NCBI GenBank assembly: GCA_910584715.1
Contig: CAJUAN010000006.1
Coordinates: 70,386 to 134,385 of the forward strand
Direction: 5' to 3'
DNA: 64,000 bases
Origin: an uncultured Oscillospiraceae bacterium
Lineage (GTDB): Bacteria; Bacillota; Clostridia; Oscillospirales; Ruminococcaceae
Made by a program: the position numbers and the translations under genes. Every line of letters starts with the position of its first letter. The first letter of the stretch is position 1. Below, one piece after another: positions 1 through 8,724 of this stretch. The notes under the pieces were generated by a model. The model did not search any database, was not told the DNA's origin, and worked only from the letters and a program-made list of their open reading frames with translations.

Positions 1-1
1 G

Positions 2-304
2 AACGCTCCCGTTGTAAACGTGGGCGACACCGTTAAGGTTCACGTTAAGATCAAGGAAGGCGAGAAGTACAGAATTCAGGTTTTTGAGGGTACTGTTATC
101 GCCAAGAAGCACGGAGGAATCAACGAGACATTTACAGTAAGGCGCGTTGCGCACGGCTGCGGTATTGAAAGAGTGTTCCCCGTTCATTCGCCGGTTGTCG
201 ATAAGGTTGAGCTTGTAAGAAGCGGTAAGGTTCGCCGCAGCAAGCTTTATTATCTCCGCGACAGAGTCGGCAAGGCTGCTAAGGTTAAAGAACAGATTCG
301 CTGA
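2..304 (+). CDS. rplS: 50S ribosomal protein L19, 5' end outside window
   Basis: Large-subunit ribosomal protein L19, which sits at the 30S-50S interface. The reading frame is open from base 2 and encodes NAPVVNVGDTVKV followed by VFEGTVIAKKHGG and FTVRRVAHGCGIERVFP, the typical L19 core, ending YYLRDRVGKAAKVKEQIR. The GTG at base 20 lies inside the conserved domain, so the true start is upstream of the window and about 15-20 residues are missing. A strong terminator follows at once. rimM-trmD-rplS is the usual Firmicute order, so trmD is probably just upstream (inference). Confidence 0.96.
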   Translation, partial: NAPVVNVGDTVKVHVKIKEGEKYRIQVFEGTVIAKKHGGINETFTVRRVAHGCGIERVFPVHSPVVDKVELVRSGKVRRSKLYYLRDRVGKAAKVKEQIR

Positions 305-313
305 CTGCGGTTG

Positions 314-341
314 TAAAAAGGGACTGTGCGTCCCTTTTTTG
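314..341 (+). terminator. Rho-independent terminator after rplS
   Basis: A perfect stem, AAAAAGGGAC with GTCCCTTTTTT around a short TGTGC loop, runs into six T. It lies 10 bases after the rplS stop and separates it from lepB. Confidence 0.92.
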
Positions 342-381
342 CTATATTTTAATATAAAGGTTTAGCGGGAGGATCATTGTT

Positions 382-984
382 ATGGCAGGATACGAGCTTA
401 ATTACGAAGCCCTTGACGATGCTGACAAGAAAAAAGAAGTCACCGCCGCCGAGGAGTTTATCGACTGGGTTGAAACTATTATAGGCGCTTTTTTTGCGGT
501 AATTATTATATTTACGTTTCTGCTTCGTGTGGCAAATGTTGACGGAGCGTCTATGCAGCCTACTCTTACCGAGGGTGACAGGCTTATTGTTTCACACCTG
601 TTTTACGAGCCTGAGGCTGGGGATATTGTAATAGTCAACAGCGAAAAGCTTGGCAAGGCTATTGTTAAACGTGTGATTGCTGTAGAGGGGCAAACTGTTG
701 AGGTTGATCCGGATGCCGGAGTTGTTAAGGTTGACGGCACAGTTCTTGACGAACCTTATATTCTTGAACTTACGAAAGAGGACGAGGGCTATCACAATTA
801 TCCCGTGAAGGTTCCTGAAGACTGCGTTTTCGTTATGGGCGACAACAGAATGAATTCTACCGACAGCAGAAGCGAATGGGTAGGCTTTGTAAACGAGGAG
901 GACATTCTGGGTAAGGTAATTTTCAGAATATTCCCGTTCAACGCTATCGGCGATCCCGACCGCTCCGGAGGCGCAAATGACTGA
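382..984 (+). CDS. lepB: signal peptidase I
   Basis: Membrane serine protease that removes signal peptides from Sec-exported preproteins. The 200-residue protein has one N-terminal transmembrane segment (about 30-50), then the catalytic serine box GASMQPTL (Ser57) and the lysine box IVKRVIA (Lys96), and the conserved C-terminal box MGDNRMNSTDSR. This is the short Gram-positive form with a single membrane anchor. A GGGAGGA ribosome site precedes the ATG. It overlaps rbgA by 8 bases, which suggests translational coupling; lepB-rbgA-rnhB next to rplS is common in Firmicutes. Confidence 0.96.
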   Translation: MAGYELNYEALDDADKKKEVTAAEEFIDWVETIIGAFFAVIIIFTFLLRVANVDGASMQPTLTEGDRLIVSHLFYEPEAGDIVIVNSEKLGKAIVKRVIAVEGQTVEVDPDAGVVKVDGTVLDEPYILELTKEDEGYHNYPVKVPEDCVFVMGDNRMNSTDSRSEWVGFVNEEDILGKVIFRIFPFNAIGDPDRSGGAND

Positions 985-1834
985 AATACCGTCCATACAG
1001 TGGTTCCCCGGTCATATGACCAAAACAAAGCGTATGATAAAGGCTTCGCTGCCTTTGGTAGACGCTGTGGTTGAGATACTTGACGCACGTATACCCGAAT
1101 CAAGCAGGAATCCCGATCTGCAAACTCTTATTGAGGGTAAGCCGAGAATAGTGGTGCTGAACAAATGCGACACTGCCGACGAAGCCGCTACTCAGAAATG
1201 GCTGGAGCATTACCGTGCGCAGGGCTTGACTGTCATTGCCGCGGATTGCCGGAGCGGCAAGGGTCTGAACAAGTTTGCTCCCGCGGTGAAGTCTGCGTTG
1301 TCTTCACTTATTGAAAAAAATAAAGCCAGAGGCATGGAGGGGCGCGTGCTGCACCTTATGGTGGTAGGCATACCCAACGTTGGAAAATCTTCCTTTATAA
1401 ACCGTCTTGCGGGACAGAAAAAGGCTAAGGTTGAAGATCGCCCCGGAGTTACCAGAACCAAGCAGTGGGTGAAGCTTTCCGAGGATATGGAGCTTCTGGA
1501 TATGCCGGGAGTGCTGTGGCCTAAGTTCGAGGATATGTCCGTAGGGGAGAAGCTTGCTTTTACAGGCGCGGTAAAGGACGACGTTGTGGACGTGGAAACT
1601 CTTGCCTGCCGTTTGTTGTACGTTCTCAACGGTATGTACGGAGACGAGCTTGCGGCAAGATACAAAATACAGACCGAGGAAAACGAGGACGGCTATGAGC
1701 TTCTCAAAAAGGTTGGAAAAGCCCGCGGAATGCTTGTTTCGGGCGGAGAGATAAACACCGAACGGGCGGCGATAACGGTTCTTGACGAATTTAGGGGAGG
1801 AAAGCTGGGGAGGATAACCCTTGAGCTTCCCTGA
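977..1834 (+). CDS. rbgA: ribosome biogenesis GTPase RbgA (YlqF)
   Basis: Circularly permuted GTPase needed for late maturation of the 50S subunit. The permuted motif order is visible: G4 NKCD near residue 62 comes before the P-loop GIPNVGKSS near 131 and G3 DMPG near 173. The N-terminal IQWFPGHM is characteristic of the RbgA/YlqF family. At 285 residues it is of normal length. The ATG lies inside the end of lepB, and rnhB starts 15 bases after its stop, so these genes probably form one transcript. Confidence 0.96.
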   Translation: MTEIPSIQWFPGHMTKTKRMIKASLPLVDAVVEILDARIPESSRNPDLQTLIEGKPRIVVLNKCDTADEAATQKWLEHYRAQGLTVIAADCRSGKGLNKFAPAVKSALSSLIEKNKARGMEGRVLHLMVVGIPNVGKSSFINRLAGQKKAKVEDRPGVTRTKQWVKLSEDMELLDMPGVLWPKFEDMSVGEKLAFTGAVKDDVVDVETLACRLLYVLNGMYGDELAARYKIQTEENEDGYELLKKVGKARGMLVSGGEINTERAAITVLDEFRGGKLGRITLELP

Positions 1835-1849
1835 CAAGGTTGTGAAAGT

Positions 1850-2452
1850 ATGACTCTTTTTGAATATGACAGCGCGATCAGAAATGACGCTCCCGTGCTT
1901 TGCGGAGTGGACGAGGCAGGACGCGGTCCCTTGGCTGGGGACGTTTATGCCGCTGCTGTTATTTTTGACGAGGGCGTTCCTATCGATGGTCTTAACGACA
2001 GCAAAAAACTTTCCGAAAAAAAGCGGGAGGCTTTGTTTGACGAAATAATTGAAAAAGCTAAGGCTTACTGTATTGCGTCGGCGACAGTAGAGGAGATTGA
2101 GAGAATAAATATCCTGCAAGCCTCTATGCTTGCAATGAAAAGAGCCGTGGAGGGACTCGGGATAGTTCCGGATATGGCGATAATTGACGGAAACCGGTTG
2201 CCTGACTTGACGTGTTCTGCTCAAACTGTTGTAAAGGGAGATGGCTTGTCAGCTAGTATTGCGGCGGCTTCGATCCTGGCAAAGGTCAGCCGTGACAGAT
2301 ATATGAAAAAGCTTGCGGAGGAGTATCCTCAGTACCAATTTGAAAAGCACAAGGGTTACGGGACAAAGCTGCATAACGAAATGATACTGAAGTACGGTCC
2401 GTCGCCGGTTCACAGAATGTCGTTCTTAAAGAAGCTGCTTAAAAATGGATAG
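1850..2452 (+). CDS. rnhB: ribonuclease HII
   Basis: Endonuclease that cuts the RNA strand of RNA:DNA hybrids and single ribonucleotides misincorporated in DNA. The signature CGVDEAGRGPLAGDV (about residues 18-32) supplies the first two acidic catalytic residues, and a further acidic residue lies in AIIDGN. The 200-residue length is normal. It overlaps yraN by 8 bases. GTGAAAGT before the ATG is a modest ribosome site, consistent with coupling to rbgA. Confidence 0.96.
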   Translation: MTLFEYDSAIRNDAPVLCGVDEAGRGPLAGDVYAAAVIFDEGVPIDGLNDSKKLSEKKREALFDEIIEKAKAYCIASATVEEIERINILQASMLAMKRAVEGLGIVPDMAIIDGNRLPDLTCSAQTVVKGDGLSASIAAASILAKVSRDRYMKKLAEEYPQYQFEKHKGYGTKLHNEMILKYGPSPVHRMSFLKKLLKNG

Positions 2453-2807
2453 ACAGGAACTTGGTCGATTCGGCGAAAACGCCGTGGCGTACTATCTCGA
2501 AAAAAAGGGCTACAGGATACTGAAACGCAACTACCGCGTCAAAGGCGGTGAGCTTGATATTATTGCCGAAAAGGACGGTGTGGTTGCTTTTGTAGAGGTC
2601 AAGACCCGTACTCCGGAACCGCTTGTGAACGGTCTTGAAGCCGTTACTGCAGCTAAGAGAAAAATGATAATAAGGACTTCCGAGGAGTATTCCCGACGTT
2701 TCCCACATGACTTTCAGCCGCGTTTCGACGTGGTGTGGGTGACGGTTTCCGACAGAAAAGTCGTCGGGTTTAGGTATGTTGAAAACGCTTTTGACGCGAG
2801 CAGATAA
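2445..2807 (+). CDS. yraN: YraN/UPF0102 family nuclease-like protein
   Basis: Small protein with a restriction-endonuclease-like fold, usually next to rnhB; its physiological role is unsettled. The 120 residues contain GRFGENAVAYYLEKKGYRIL, then GELDIIAEKDGVVAFVEVKTR. The E-D-EVK triad matches the PD-(D/E)xK pattern of the family. It overlaps rnhB and ends 29 bases before thrC. Confidence 0.93.
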   Translation: MDRQELGRFGENAVAYYLEKKGYRILKRNYRVKGGELDIIAEKDGVVAFVEVKTRTPEPLVNGLEAVTAAKRKMIIRTSEEYSRRFPHDFQPRFDVVWVTVSDRKVVGFRYVENAFDASR

Positions 2808-2836
2808 ATGTAAATTTTTGTAAAGGAATGTTGGCT

Positions 2837-4330
2837 ATGTACTACAAAAGCACAAGAGACAGCGGCGTGAAGAAAACCTCCGCCGAGGCTATAGTGCAGG
2901 GAATTTCCGCTGACGGAGGACTTTTTGTTCCCTCGGAGATACCCCAAATAACCATGGACGAGATTGTTAAGCTGGGGGATATGAGTTACTCAGACAGGGC
3001 GGCTTATATTTTTGCAAAATATCTCACCGATTTTACTGAGGCGGAGATACTATACTGCACCGATAACGCCTATAACGACAAGAAATTTGCTACGGAAAAT
3101 ATTTCCGAAATTTCGCATCTTTTTGACGGAACCTACATTCTTGAGCTTTGGCACGGTCCCACCTGTGCTTTTAAAGATATGGCTTTGCAGATATTGCCGT
3201 ATTTGCTTACCACTTCCGCAAAAAAGGTAAATATTGATAAGAAAATTGTAATTTTGGTTGCAACTTCGGGAGATACTGGAAAGGCCGCTCTCGAGGGTTT
3301 TGCGGACGTTCCCGGTACGCAGATAATGGTGTTTTATCCCGAGGACGGCGTAAGTCCCATGCAGAAGCGCCAGATGACCACGCAGGATGGAGAAAACGTT
3401 GCGGTCTGCGGAATCAAGGGCAACTTTGACGACTGTCAGAACGGCGTTAAGGCTATCTTTACCGATGAGTCTGTAAAGGCAAAGCTTGAAGCTAACAAGA
3501 TGATGTTTTCCAGCGCAAATTCCATTAACTGGGGACGTCTTGCTCCGCAGATCATATACTACATTTCCGCTTACGCGACTCTTGTAAAGGACGAGGAGCT
3601 AAAAGCGGGGGACAAAATAAATATAGTCGTTCCCACGGGAAATTTTGGAAATATCCTTGCGGCGTACTATGCAAAGCATATGGGCTTGCCGGTGAACAAG
3701 CTGATATGCGCTTCCAATTCCAACAAGGTGCTTACGGACTTCATTACCACAGGCGTGTACGACAGGAACCGCGAGTTCATCACGACTATTTCGCCTTCTA
3801 TGGATATTCTTATTTCCAGTAACCTTGAAAGACTTCTTTATCTTATGTGCGGGGAAAACGACGTTCTTATCCGCGAGTGGTTCGGTTCTCTTGCCAAAGA
3901 GGGCAGATATGAGGTTACGGACGAAATAAAGGCTAAGCTTGCGGACGAATTTGCAGCGGGCTTCTGCGACGACAAGGCTACAAAGGATACCATTAAGAAA
4001 ATATATGATAAGTATTCTTATACCCTTGACACTCACACAGCGGTTGCGGTAAAGGTTTACGAAGACTACCGTGCGGAGACGGGAGATACAACAAAAACGG
4101 TTATCGCTTCTACAGCGAGTCCCTACAAGTTCAGCGCAAGCGTGCTTGAAGCGATAGACGGCAATGCTTCCGAGATTAGCGAATTTGAAATGATCGACAG
4201 GCTTGCGGAACTTTCGGGATACGAGATACCACAGTCGCTGGCTGCTTTGAAAACAAAGGAGCGCCGTTTTAAGGACGTTATTGCACGGGAAGAGCAGCAG
4301 GATTATGTTCTGAAGCAGCTTTCCGTCTGA
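2837..4330 (+). CDS. thrC: threonine synthase
   Basis: PLP-dependent lyase that makes threonine from O-phosphohomoserine. WHGPTCAFKDMALQ carries the Schiff-base lysine (about Lys113), and ATSGDTGKAALEGF and PTGNFGNILAAYYAKHMG bind PLP phosphate. Length is about 497 residues, as in the bacterial/fungal long form. An in-frame ATG at 2828 directly abuts the AAAGGA ribosome site, so the ATG at 2837, 9 bases downstream of it and giving MYYKSTRD, is the likelier start. No T-box or threonine leader fits in the 29-base gap, so it is probably read from upstream. Confidence 0.95.
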   Translation: MYYKSTRDSGVKKTSAEAIVQGISADGGLFVPSEIPQITMDEIVKLGDMSYSDRAAYIFAKYLTDFTEAEILYCTDNAYNDKKFATENISEISHLFDGTYILELWHGPTCAFKDMALQILPYLLTTSAKKVNIDKKIVILVATSGDTGKAALEGFADVPGTQIMVFYPEDGVSPMQKRQMTTQDGENVAVCGIKGNFDDCQNGVKAIFTDESVKAKLEANKMMFSSANSINWGRLAPQIIYYISAYATLVKDEELKAGDKINIVVPTGNFGNILAAYYAKHMGLPVNKLICASNSNKVLTDFITTGVYDRNREFITTISPSMDILISSNLERLLYLMCGENDVLIREWFGSLAKEGRYEVTDEIKAKLADEFAAGFCDDKATKDTIKKIYDKYSYTLDTHTAVAVKVYEDYRAETGDTTKTVIASTASPYKFSASVLEAIDGNASEISEFEMIDRLAELSGYEIPQSLAALKTKERRFKDVIAREEQQDYVLKQLSV

Positions 4331-4344
4331 CTAAGGGTGAAGCA

Positions 4345-5031
4345 ATGTCTTTATTTGCAATAGCCGATCTGCATTTGTCGCTGTCGGTGGATAAGCCTAT
4401 GGATATCTTCGGCGGCTGGGACGGTCATGTTGAAAAGCTTGCCGAAAACTGGAATAAAACTGTTTCGGAGGACGATCTGGTCGTTATACCCGGGGATATC
4501 TCATGGGGTATGAATTTGGACGAGGCAAAAGCGGATTTTAGTTTTATCAATGCTTTAAACGGTCAAAAGATTATTTCCAAGGGAAACCATGACTATTGGT
4601 GGTCAACGTTGTCAAAGCTTAATAAGTTTGTTGAGGAAAGCGGCTTTGACACCATAAAGTTTCTGCACAATAATCATTATTCCTACGGAAAGTACGGGAT
4701 TTGCGGCACACGCGGCTGGATAAATGAAACGGAAGTTCCCGCAGACGCCAAGGTACTGGCAAGGGAAGCTCAGAGACTGGAGGTCTCGATTAAGTCTGCT
4801 ACAAAAGAAAACCTTGAACCGATAGTGTTTCTGCATTATCCACCCGTTTACGGCAACGAGAGCAATTATGACATACTTGACGTTATGTTCAGATATGGCG
4901 TAAAGGAATGCTATTACGGGCATCTTCACGGCAGATCACACAAAAATGCGGTCTGCGGAGAGCGTGACGGTATAAATTTTCATTTAGTATCTTGTGATTT
5001 TGTGCATTTTTGCCCTGAATTAGTGGTATAA
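4345..5031 (+). CDS. calcineurin-like metallophosphoesterase
   Basis: Predicted cytoplasmic dimetal phosphohydrolase of 228 residues; substrate unknown. All family motifs are present in order: FAIADLHLS (D-x-H), VVIPGDISWG (GD), SKGNHDYWW (GNHD), FLHYPPVYG (H) and YYGHLHGRSH (GHxH). Resembles a group of clostridial proteins annotated only as serine/threonine phosphatase or phosphohydrolase. It lies 14 bases after thrC with its own AAGGGTGA ribosome site, so it is likely the last gene of the unit; a promoter for tig follows. Confidence 0.88.
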   Translation: MSLFAIADLHLSLSVDKPMDIFGGWDGHVEKLAENWNKTVSEDDLVVIPGDISWGMNLDEAKADFSFINALNGQKIISKGNHDYWWSTLSKLNKFVEESGFDTIKFLHNNHYSYGKYGICGTRGWINETEVPADAKVLAREAQRLEVSIKSATKENLEPIVFLHYPPVYGNESNYDILDVMFRYGVKECYYGHLHGRSHKNAVCGERDGINFHLVSCDFVHFCPELVV

Positions 5032-5064
5032 ATTGTATAAAATGGCGAAATATTTCTTTATCTA

Positions 5065-5093
5065 TGGTAAATCTATTTTAAATATGTTATAAT
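5065..5093 (+). promoter_or_regulatory. extended -10 promoter for tig
   Basis: TATAAT at 5088-5093 is preceded by TG at 5085-5086 (extended -10). The -35 at a 17-base spacing is only TGGTAA, so recognition would lean on the extended -10. Transcription should start near 5100 and leave about 85 bases of leader. Confidence 0.75.
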
Positions 5094-5109
5094 GATAAAC
5101 GTGTTTTAA

Positions 5110-5158
5110 GGCTCCGGCGGTTCTGCCGTTTTATGGAAGCGTGTCTTGCGGCGGAGCC
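5110..5158 (+). promoter_or_regulatory. structured 5' leader of tig
   Basis: GGCTCCG at 5110-5116 pairs perfectly with CGGAGCC at 5152-5158, enclosing a smaller CGGC/GCCG hairpin. It lies between the tig promoter and the ribosome site and has no T-run, so it is not a terminator. Function unknown. Confidence 0.5.
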
Positions 5159-5183
5159 AATTTAATATTGGAGGACGTTACAA

Positions 5184-6467
5184 ATGGGTTTGGTTTCAAC
5201 AAATAAAATTGATGCTACAAAATATGAGCTTGTTATCGGCGTTGACGCCGAGGGCTTTGAAAAGGCAGTTCAGAGCGCATATCTGAAAGCCAGAGGAAGA
5301 ATCAATATCAATGGCTTCAGAAAGGGTAAGGCTCCCAGAAAAATGATAGAGCAGCTTTACGGGGAAAATGTTTTTTATGAGGACGCCGTAAACGATTTGG
5401 TAAGGACAGATATAACAAAGGTACTTGACGAAGAGGATTACGATCTTATTGCTGCTCCGGAGATCGCTGTTGAATCGGTAAATAAAGATGACGGTGTAAA
5501 ATTTAAAGTTACCGTTACAGTAAAGCCCGAGGTTGAAATTTCCGATTATAAGGGTATAGAAGTTGAAAAAACTGTCAATGCTGTTACAGACGAGGATATT
5601 GATAAGCAGCTCCAGGCTCTCAGGGAGAGAAACGGACGTCTTGTTACCGTTGAGGACAGACCCGCCGAAAACGGAGATATTGCAGTTATCGACTTTGAAG
5701 GCTTTAAGGACGGCGTTCCTTTCGAAGGCGGCAAAGACGAAAATTACGAGCTCGCTCTCGGTTCCGGAACCTTTATTCCCGGATTTGAGGAGCAGATTGT
5801 CGGCAAGAATACGGGCGATGAGTTTACTATAAATGTGACATTCCCCGAAAACTATCAGATGGAAGATATTGCGGGACAGCTCTGCGAATTTAAGATCAAG
5901 CTTAATGAGATCAAGACCAAGGAACTTCCTGATCTGGATGACGAGTTTGTTAAGGACGCTACCGAGTTTGAAACTATCGACGAGCTTAAAAATGACATGA
6001 GGACAAAGCTTGAAGAGCGTTCTGCAAAAAATGCGGACATGGAAGCCGAGAACAAGATTTTTGAATCTCTTATCGAAAAGATGACTGTTGATATCCCGCA
6101 GATTATGTTTGATAATAAGATTGATGAAATGGTCAGAGATTTTGAAATGCGTCTTTCGCAGCAGGGCTTGAATCTGGAAATGTATTTGACATATACCAAT
6201 ATGGATATGGTTGCTTTCAGAAAAACTTTTGAGGATCAGGCTCAGAAGCAGGTCAAGGTAAGACTTGCGCTTGAAAAGATCGCTGCACTTGAAAATGTTG
6301 AAATTTCCGATGAAAAGGCTGAGGAGGAAATTTCCAGAATGGCTGAGCAGTACAATCTTACCGTTGAAAAGGTTAAGTCCGTAGTAAGCGTTAAGGCTGT
6401 CAAGGAAGATCTTAAGGTTGCTGAAGCAAGCAAGATTGTTCTTGATTCAGCAAAGATCAATGGCTGA
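5184..6467 (+). CDS. tig: trigger factor
   Basis: Ribosome-associated chaperone with peptidyl-prolyl isomerase activity that meets nascent chains at the exit tunnel. The N-terminal ribosome-binding signature GFRKGKAPRKMIEQLYG is near residues 43-59. The FKBP-type domain (about 160-245) is seen as VIDFEGFKDGVPFEGG and GSGTFIPGFEEQIVG, and the acidic, helical C-terminal chaperone arms follow. The 427-residue length is normal. GGAGGACG precedes the ATG. tig-clpP-clpX-lon is a classic Firmicute cluster. Confidence 0.97.
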   Translation: MGLVSTNKIDATKYELVIGVDAEGFEKAVQSAYLKARGRININGFRKGKAPRKMIEQLYGENVFYEDAVNDLVRTDITKVLDEEDYDLIAAPEIAVESVNKDDGVKFKVTVTVKPEVEISDYKGIEVEKTVNAVTDEDIDKQLQALRERNGRLVTVEDRPAENGDIAVIDFEGFKDGVPFEGGKDENYELALGSGTFIPGFEEQIVGKNTGDEFTINVTFPENYQMEDIAGQLCEFKIKLNEIKTKELPDLDDEFVKDATEFETIDELKNDMRTKLEERSAKNADMEAENKIFESLIEKMTVDIPQIMFDNKIDEMVRDFEMRLSQQGLNLEMYLTYTNMDMVAFRKTFEDQAQKQVKVRLALEKIAALENVEISDEKAEEEISRMAEQYNLTVEKVKSVVSVKAVKEDLKVAEASKIVLDSAKING

Positions 6468-6544
6468 GTTTTTATCTGTCAGTAGGCGCAGAATGTTTTT
6501 ATAACAATAAAATGTTGTGCAGCTGCGTAACCAATAGCTGAAGC

Positions 6545-6576
6545 GCAAACCATCTTTCCGCAGAAGGATGGTTTGC
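6545..6576 (+). promoter_or_regulatory. strong hairpin in the tig-clpP gap
   Basis: A 14-bp stem (GCAAACCATC with GATGGTTTGC plus the inner TTTC/GAAG pairs, one wobble) has a CGCA loop. No T-run follows. It may be an RNA-processing or mRNA-stability element between tig and clpP, since no separate clpP promoter is evident. Confidence 0.6.
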
Positions 6577-6611
6577 TTGCGTAGATACTTCTGCGGAGAA
6601 TTGAGGTTTTT

Positions 6612-7199
6612 ATGAGCTTAGTACCTTACGTTGTCAGACAGACAGGACGGGGAGAGCGTTCCCAGGACATTTTTTCAATGCTTCTGGAGGACAGGATCGT
6701 TATGCTTTCCGAAGAGGTAAACGATACTTCGGCAAGTTTGGTGGTTTCTCAGCTTTTGTATTTGGAAAGTCAGGATCCTGAAAAGGATATCTGCCTCTAT
6801 ATCAACAGCCCCGGAGGATCTGTCACTGCCGGTATGGCTATTTATGACACAATGCAGTATATCAAATGCGATGTATCTACGATATGCATAGGTCTTGCCG
6901 CATCTATGGGAGCCTTTCTTCTTTCTTCGGGAGCAAAAGGCAAGAGACTTGCGCTTCCAAATGCTGAAATAATGATCCATCAGCCACTGATTTCGGGAGG
7001 ATTGTCGGGTCAGTGCACCGATATAAAAATACGTTCCGACCATTTGGTCAGAACAAGGGAAAACCTGAACCGTATTATTGCTCAGAACACAGGCAAGCCT
7101 ATCGAAACTATCCGCGAGGATACTGAGCGCGATAACTTTATGAGCGCAGCAGAGGCTGCCGAGTACGGTTTGGTGGACAAGGTTATTTTTACAAGATAA
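6612..7199 (+). CDS. clpP: ATP-dependent Clp protease proteolytic subunit
   Basis: Serine peptidase that forms the two-ring barrel of the ClpXP protease. The nucleophile is Ser98 in GLAASMGAFLLSSGAKGKR and the histidine is His123 in EIMIHQP; an acidic residue in the EDTERDNF segment near 170-174 completes the triad. VPYVVRQTGRGERSQDIFS is the typical N-terminus after the short propeptide. At 195 residues it is standard. clpX follows 16 bases later. No CtsR heptad repeat was seen upstream. Confidence 0.97.
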   Translation: MSLVPYVVRQTGRGERSQDIFSMLLEDRIVMLSEEVNDTSASLVVSQLLYLESQDPEKDICLYINSPGGSVTAGMAIYDTMQYIKCDVSTICIGLAASMGAFLLSSGAKGKRLALPNAEIMIHQPLISGGLSGQCTDIKIRSDHLVRTRENLNRIIAQNTGKPIETIREDTERDNFMSAAEAAEYGLVDKVIFTR

Positions 7200-7215
7200 G
7201 TTTGGAGTTTAATGT

Positions 7216-8487
7216 ATGGCCGGAAATGATAGAAGTATGAAAAGATGCAGCTTTTGCGGCAATCCCGAAAGCAAGGTTTTGAATATGTTTTCGGCAGGCG
7301 CGTGCAATATTTGTGATAATTGCGTGACTTATTGCTACGAAATGCTTGTCGCAAACGATTTGGTTCCCGGCTATGCCGAAAACCGAAATGTCAAACCCCA
7401 GCCGCTGAAGCCGGTTAAACTGATGAAGCCAGCGGAAATAAAAAAATATCTTGACGAATATGTTATAGGTCAGGACGAGGCGAAGATCGCACTTTCCGTT
7501 GCGGTTTACAATCACTATAAGCGCATAAACAGTCAAATGGATACCGACGATGTTGAGCTCCAGAAGAGCAACGTCATTCTTGTTGGTCCTACGGGCGTAG
7601 GAAAAACTATCCTTGCTCAGACGCTTGCAAAAATTTTGCAGGTTCCTTTCGCTATTGCGGACGCTACAACGCTTACTGAGGCGGGATATGTGGGCGACGA
7701 TGTTGAGAACGTCCTTGTAAGGCTGCTTCAAGCCGCAGATTTCAACGTTGAGGCTGCTCAGCGGGGAATCATCTACATTGATGAGATAGACAAGATCGCA
7801 AGAAAATCCGAGAACACTTCCATTACGCGCGATGTCAGCGGCGAGGGTGTTCAGCAGGCGCTTCTCAAGATAGTTGAGGGAACGGTTTCAAATGTTCCTC
7901 CGCAGGGCGGAAGAAAACACCCTAATCAGGAGTTTATTCATGTTGATACTAAAAATATCCTGTTTATATGCGGCGGAGCCTTTGACGGACTTGACAGGAT
8001 TATTCAAAAGCGCACGGAATCCTCATCTCTGGGATTTGGAGCGGACATTAAAACAAGGGCGGAAAAGTCAAGCGGTATCTATAAGGAAGTTATTCACCAA
8101 GATTTCGTCAAATACGGAATGATCCCCGAGCTTGTGGGACGTATGCCGGTGATAACCGTTCTTGACGAGCTTGACGAGCATATGCTGACGAGGATACTAA
8201 CTGAGCCGAAAAACTCGCTTGTGAAGCAGTATAAAAAATTGTTTGAACTTGACGGTATTGAGCTTAATTTTGAACCAGAGGCCTTGAAAGCGATCGCTAA
8301 AAAAGCGATCGACCAGAAAACGGGTGCGCGCGGCTTACGTTCGATTGTTGAGAAAATTTTACAGCAGTCGATGTTCGACCTGCCCTCCGATAATGAGGTT
8401 TGCGGGCTTACCGTTACAGAGGACTGCGTTACAGAAGCTGTTAAACCATTGGCTAAAATTGGAAAAAAGAAAATTTTAAAGAAGTAA
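7216..8487 (+). CDS. clpX: ATP-dependent Clp protease ATPase subunit ClpX
   Basis: AAA+ unfoldase that feeds substrates to ClpP. The N-terminal zinc-binding domain has Cys11-Cys14 and Cys33-Cys36 (CSFC and CNICDNC). Walker A is GPTGVGKT at about 124-131, Walker B is IIYIDEIDK, and the RKHPNQEF and GFGAD pore-loop regions are present. The 423-residue length is normal. It directly follows clpP, as expected of a co-expressed protease pair. Confidence 0.97.
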   Translation: MAGNDRSMKRCSFCGNPESKVLNMFSAGACNICDNCVTYCYEMLVANDLVPGYAENRNVKPQPLKPVKLMKPAEIKKYLDEYVIGQDEAKIALSVAVYNHYKRINSQMDTDDVELQKSNVILVGPTGVGKTILAQTLAKILQVPFAIADATTLTEAGYVGDDVENVLVRLLQAADFNVEAAQRGIIYIDEIDKIARKSENTSITRDVSGEGVQQALLKIVEGTVSNVPPQGGRKHPNQEFIHVDTKNILFICGGAFDGLDRIIQKRTESSSLGFGADIKTRAEKSSGIYKEVIHQDFVKYGMIPELVGRMPVITVLDELDEHMLTRILTEPKNSLVKQYKKLFELDGIELNFEPEALKAIAKKAIDQKTGARGLRSIVEKILQQSMFDLPSDNEVCGLTVTEDCVTEAVKPLAKIGKKKILKK

Positions 8488-8674
8488 AACAAAGAATGCG
8501 CTTTTTGATTTCATTTAAATTTATGTTTGGAGGGCGGGCAGCCGTGTCTTGCTGACGTATCCGAATATGGATTCTGTATCAGAAAGCGCATTTTCAGTTA
8601 ATTTATTGTATGTAATTATTCATATTTTTTTTGCGGAGACGATAAATACTAAATTTGTTATCTTAAATTGTTAC
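8488..8674 (+). other. clpX-lon gap, first part: long-range inverted repeat
   Basis: The 351-base gap between clpX and lon has no gene. AATGCGCTTTTTGAT at 8495-8509 pairs with ATCAGAAAGCGCATT at 8578-8592 (14 of 15 positions plus one wobble), enclosing about 68 bases with a GGAGGGCGGGCAGC stretch. The right arm is followed by TTTTCAG, a weak terminator-like tail. It may end clpX transcription or be part of a small structured RNA; no known riboswitch was recognised. Confidence 0.5.
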
Positions 8675-8703
8675 TTGAAAAATCCGAAGATATAATATAT
8701 AAT
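8675..8703 (+). promoter_or_regulatory. promoter for lon
   Basis: TTGAAA at 8675-8680, 17 bases, TATAAT at 8698-8703: a near-consensus housekeeping promoter. The start would be near 8710, giving an unusually long leader of about 130 bases. Confidence 0.82.
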
Positions 8704-8724
8704 AGATAATGTACTATTCTAATT

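Noticed and set aside
1304..2224. 306-codon minus-strand frame over rbgA and rnhB
   Set aside because: It overlaps two certain genes and has no recognisable domain.
2822..2830. ATG directly abutting AAAGGA as gene start (also at 19621 and 39855)
   Set aside because: Zero spacing is not workable; in each case a second in-frame ATG lies 9 bases downstream and was chosen.
2808..2836. T-box or threonine attenuator before thrC
   Set aside because: The gap is 29 bases, too short for either.
6545..6576. Intrinsic terminator between tig and clpP
   Set aside because: The stem is strong but no T-run follows, so it is listed only as a hairpin.
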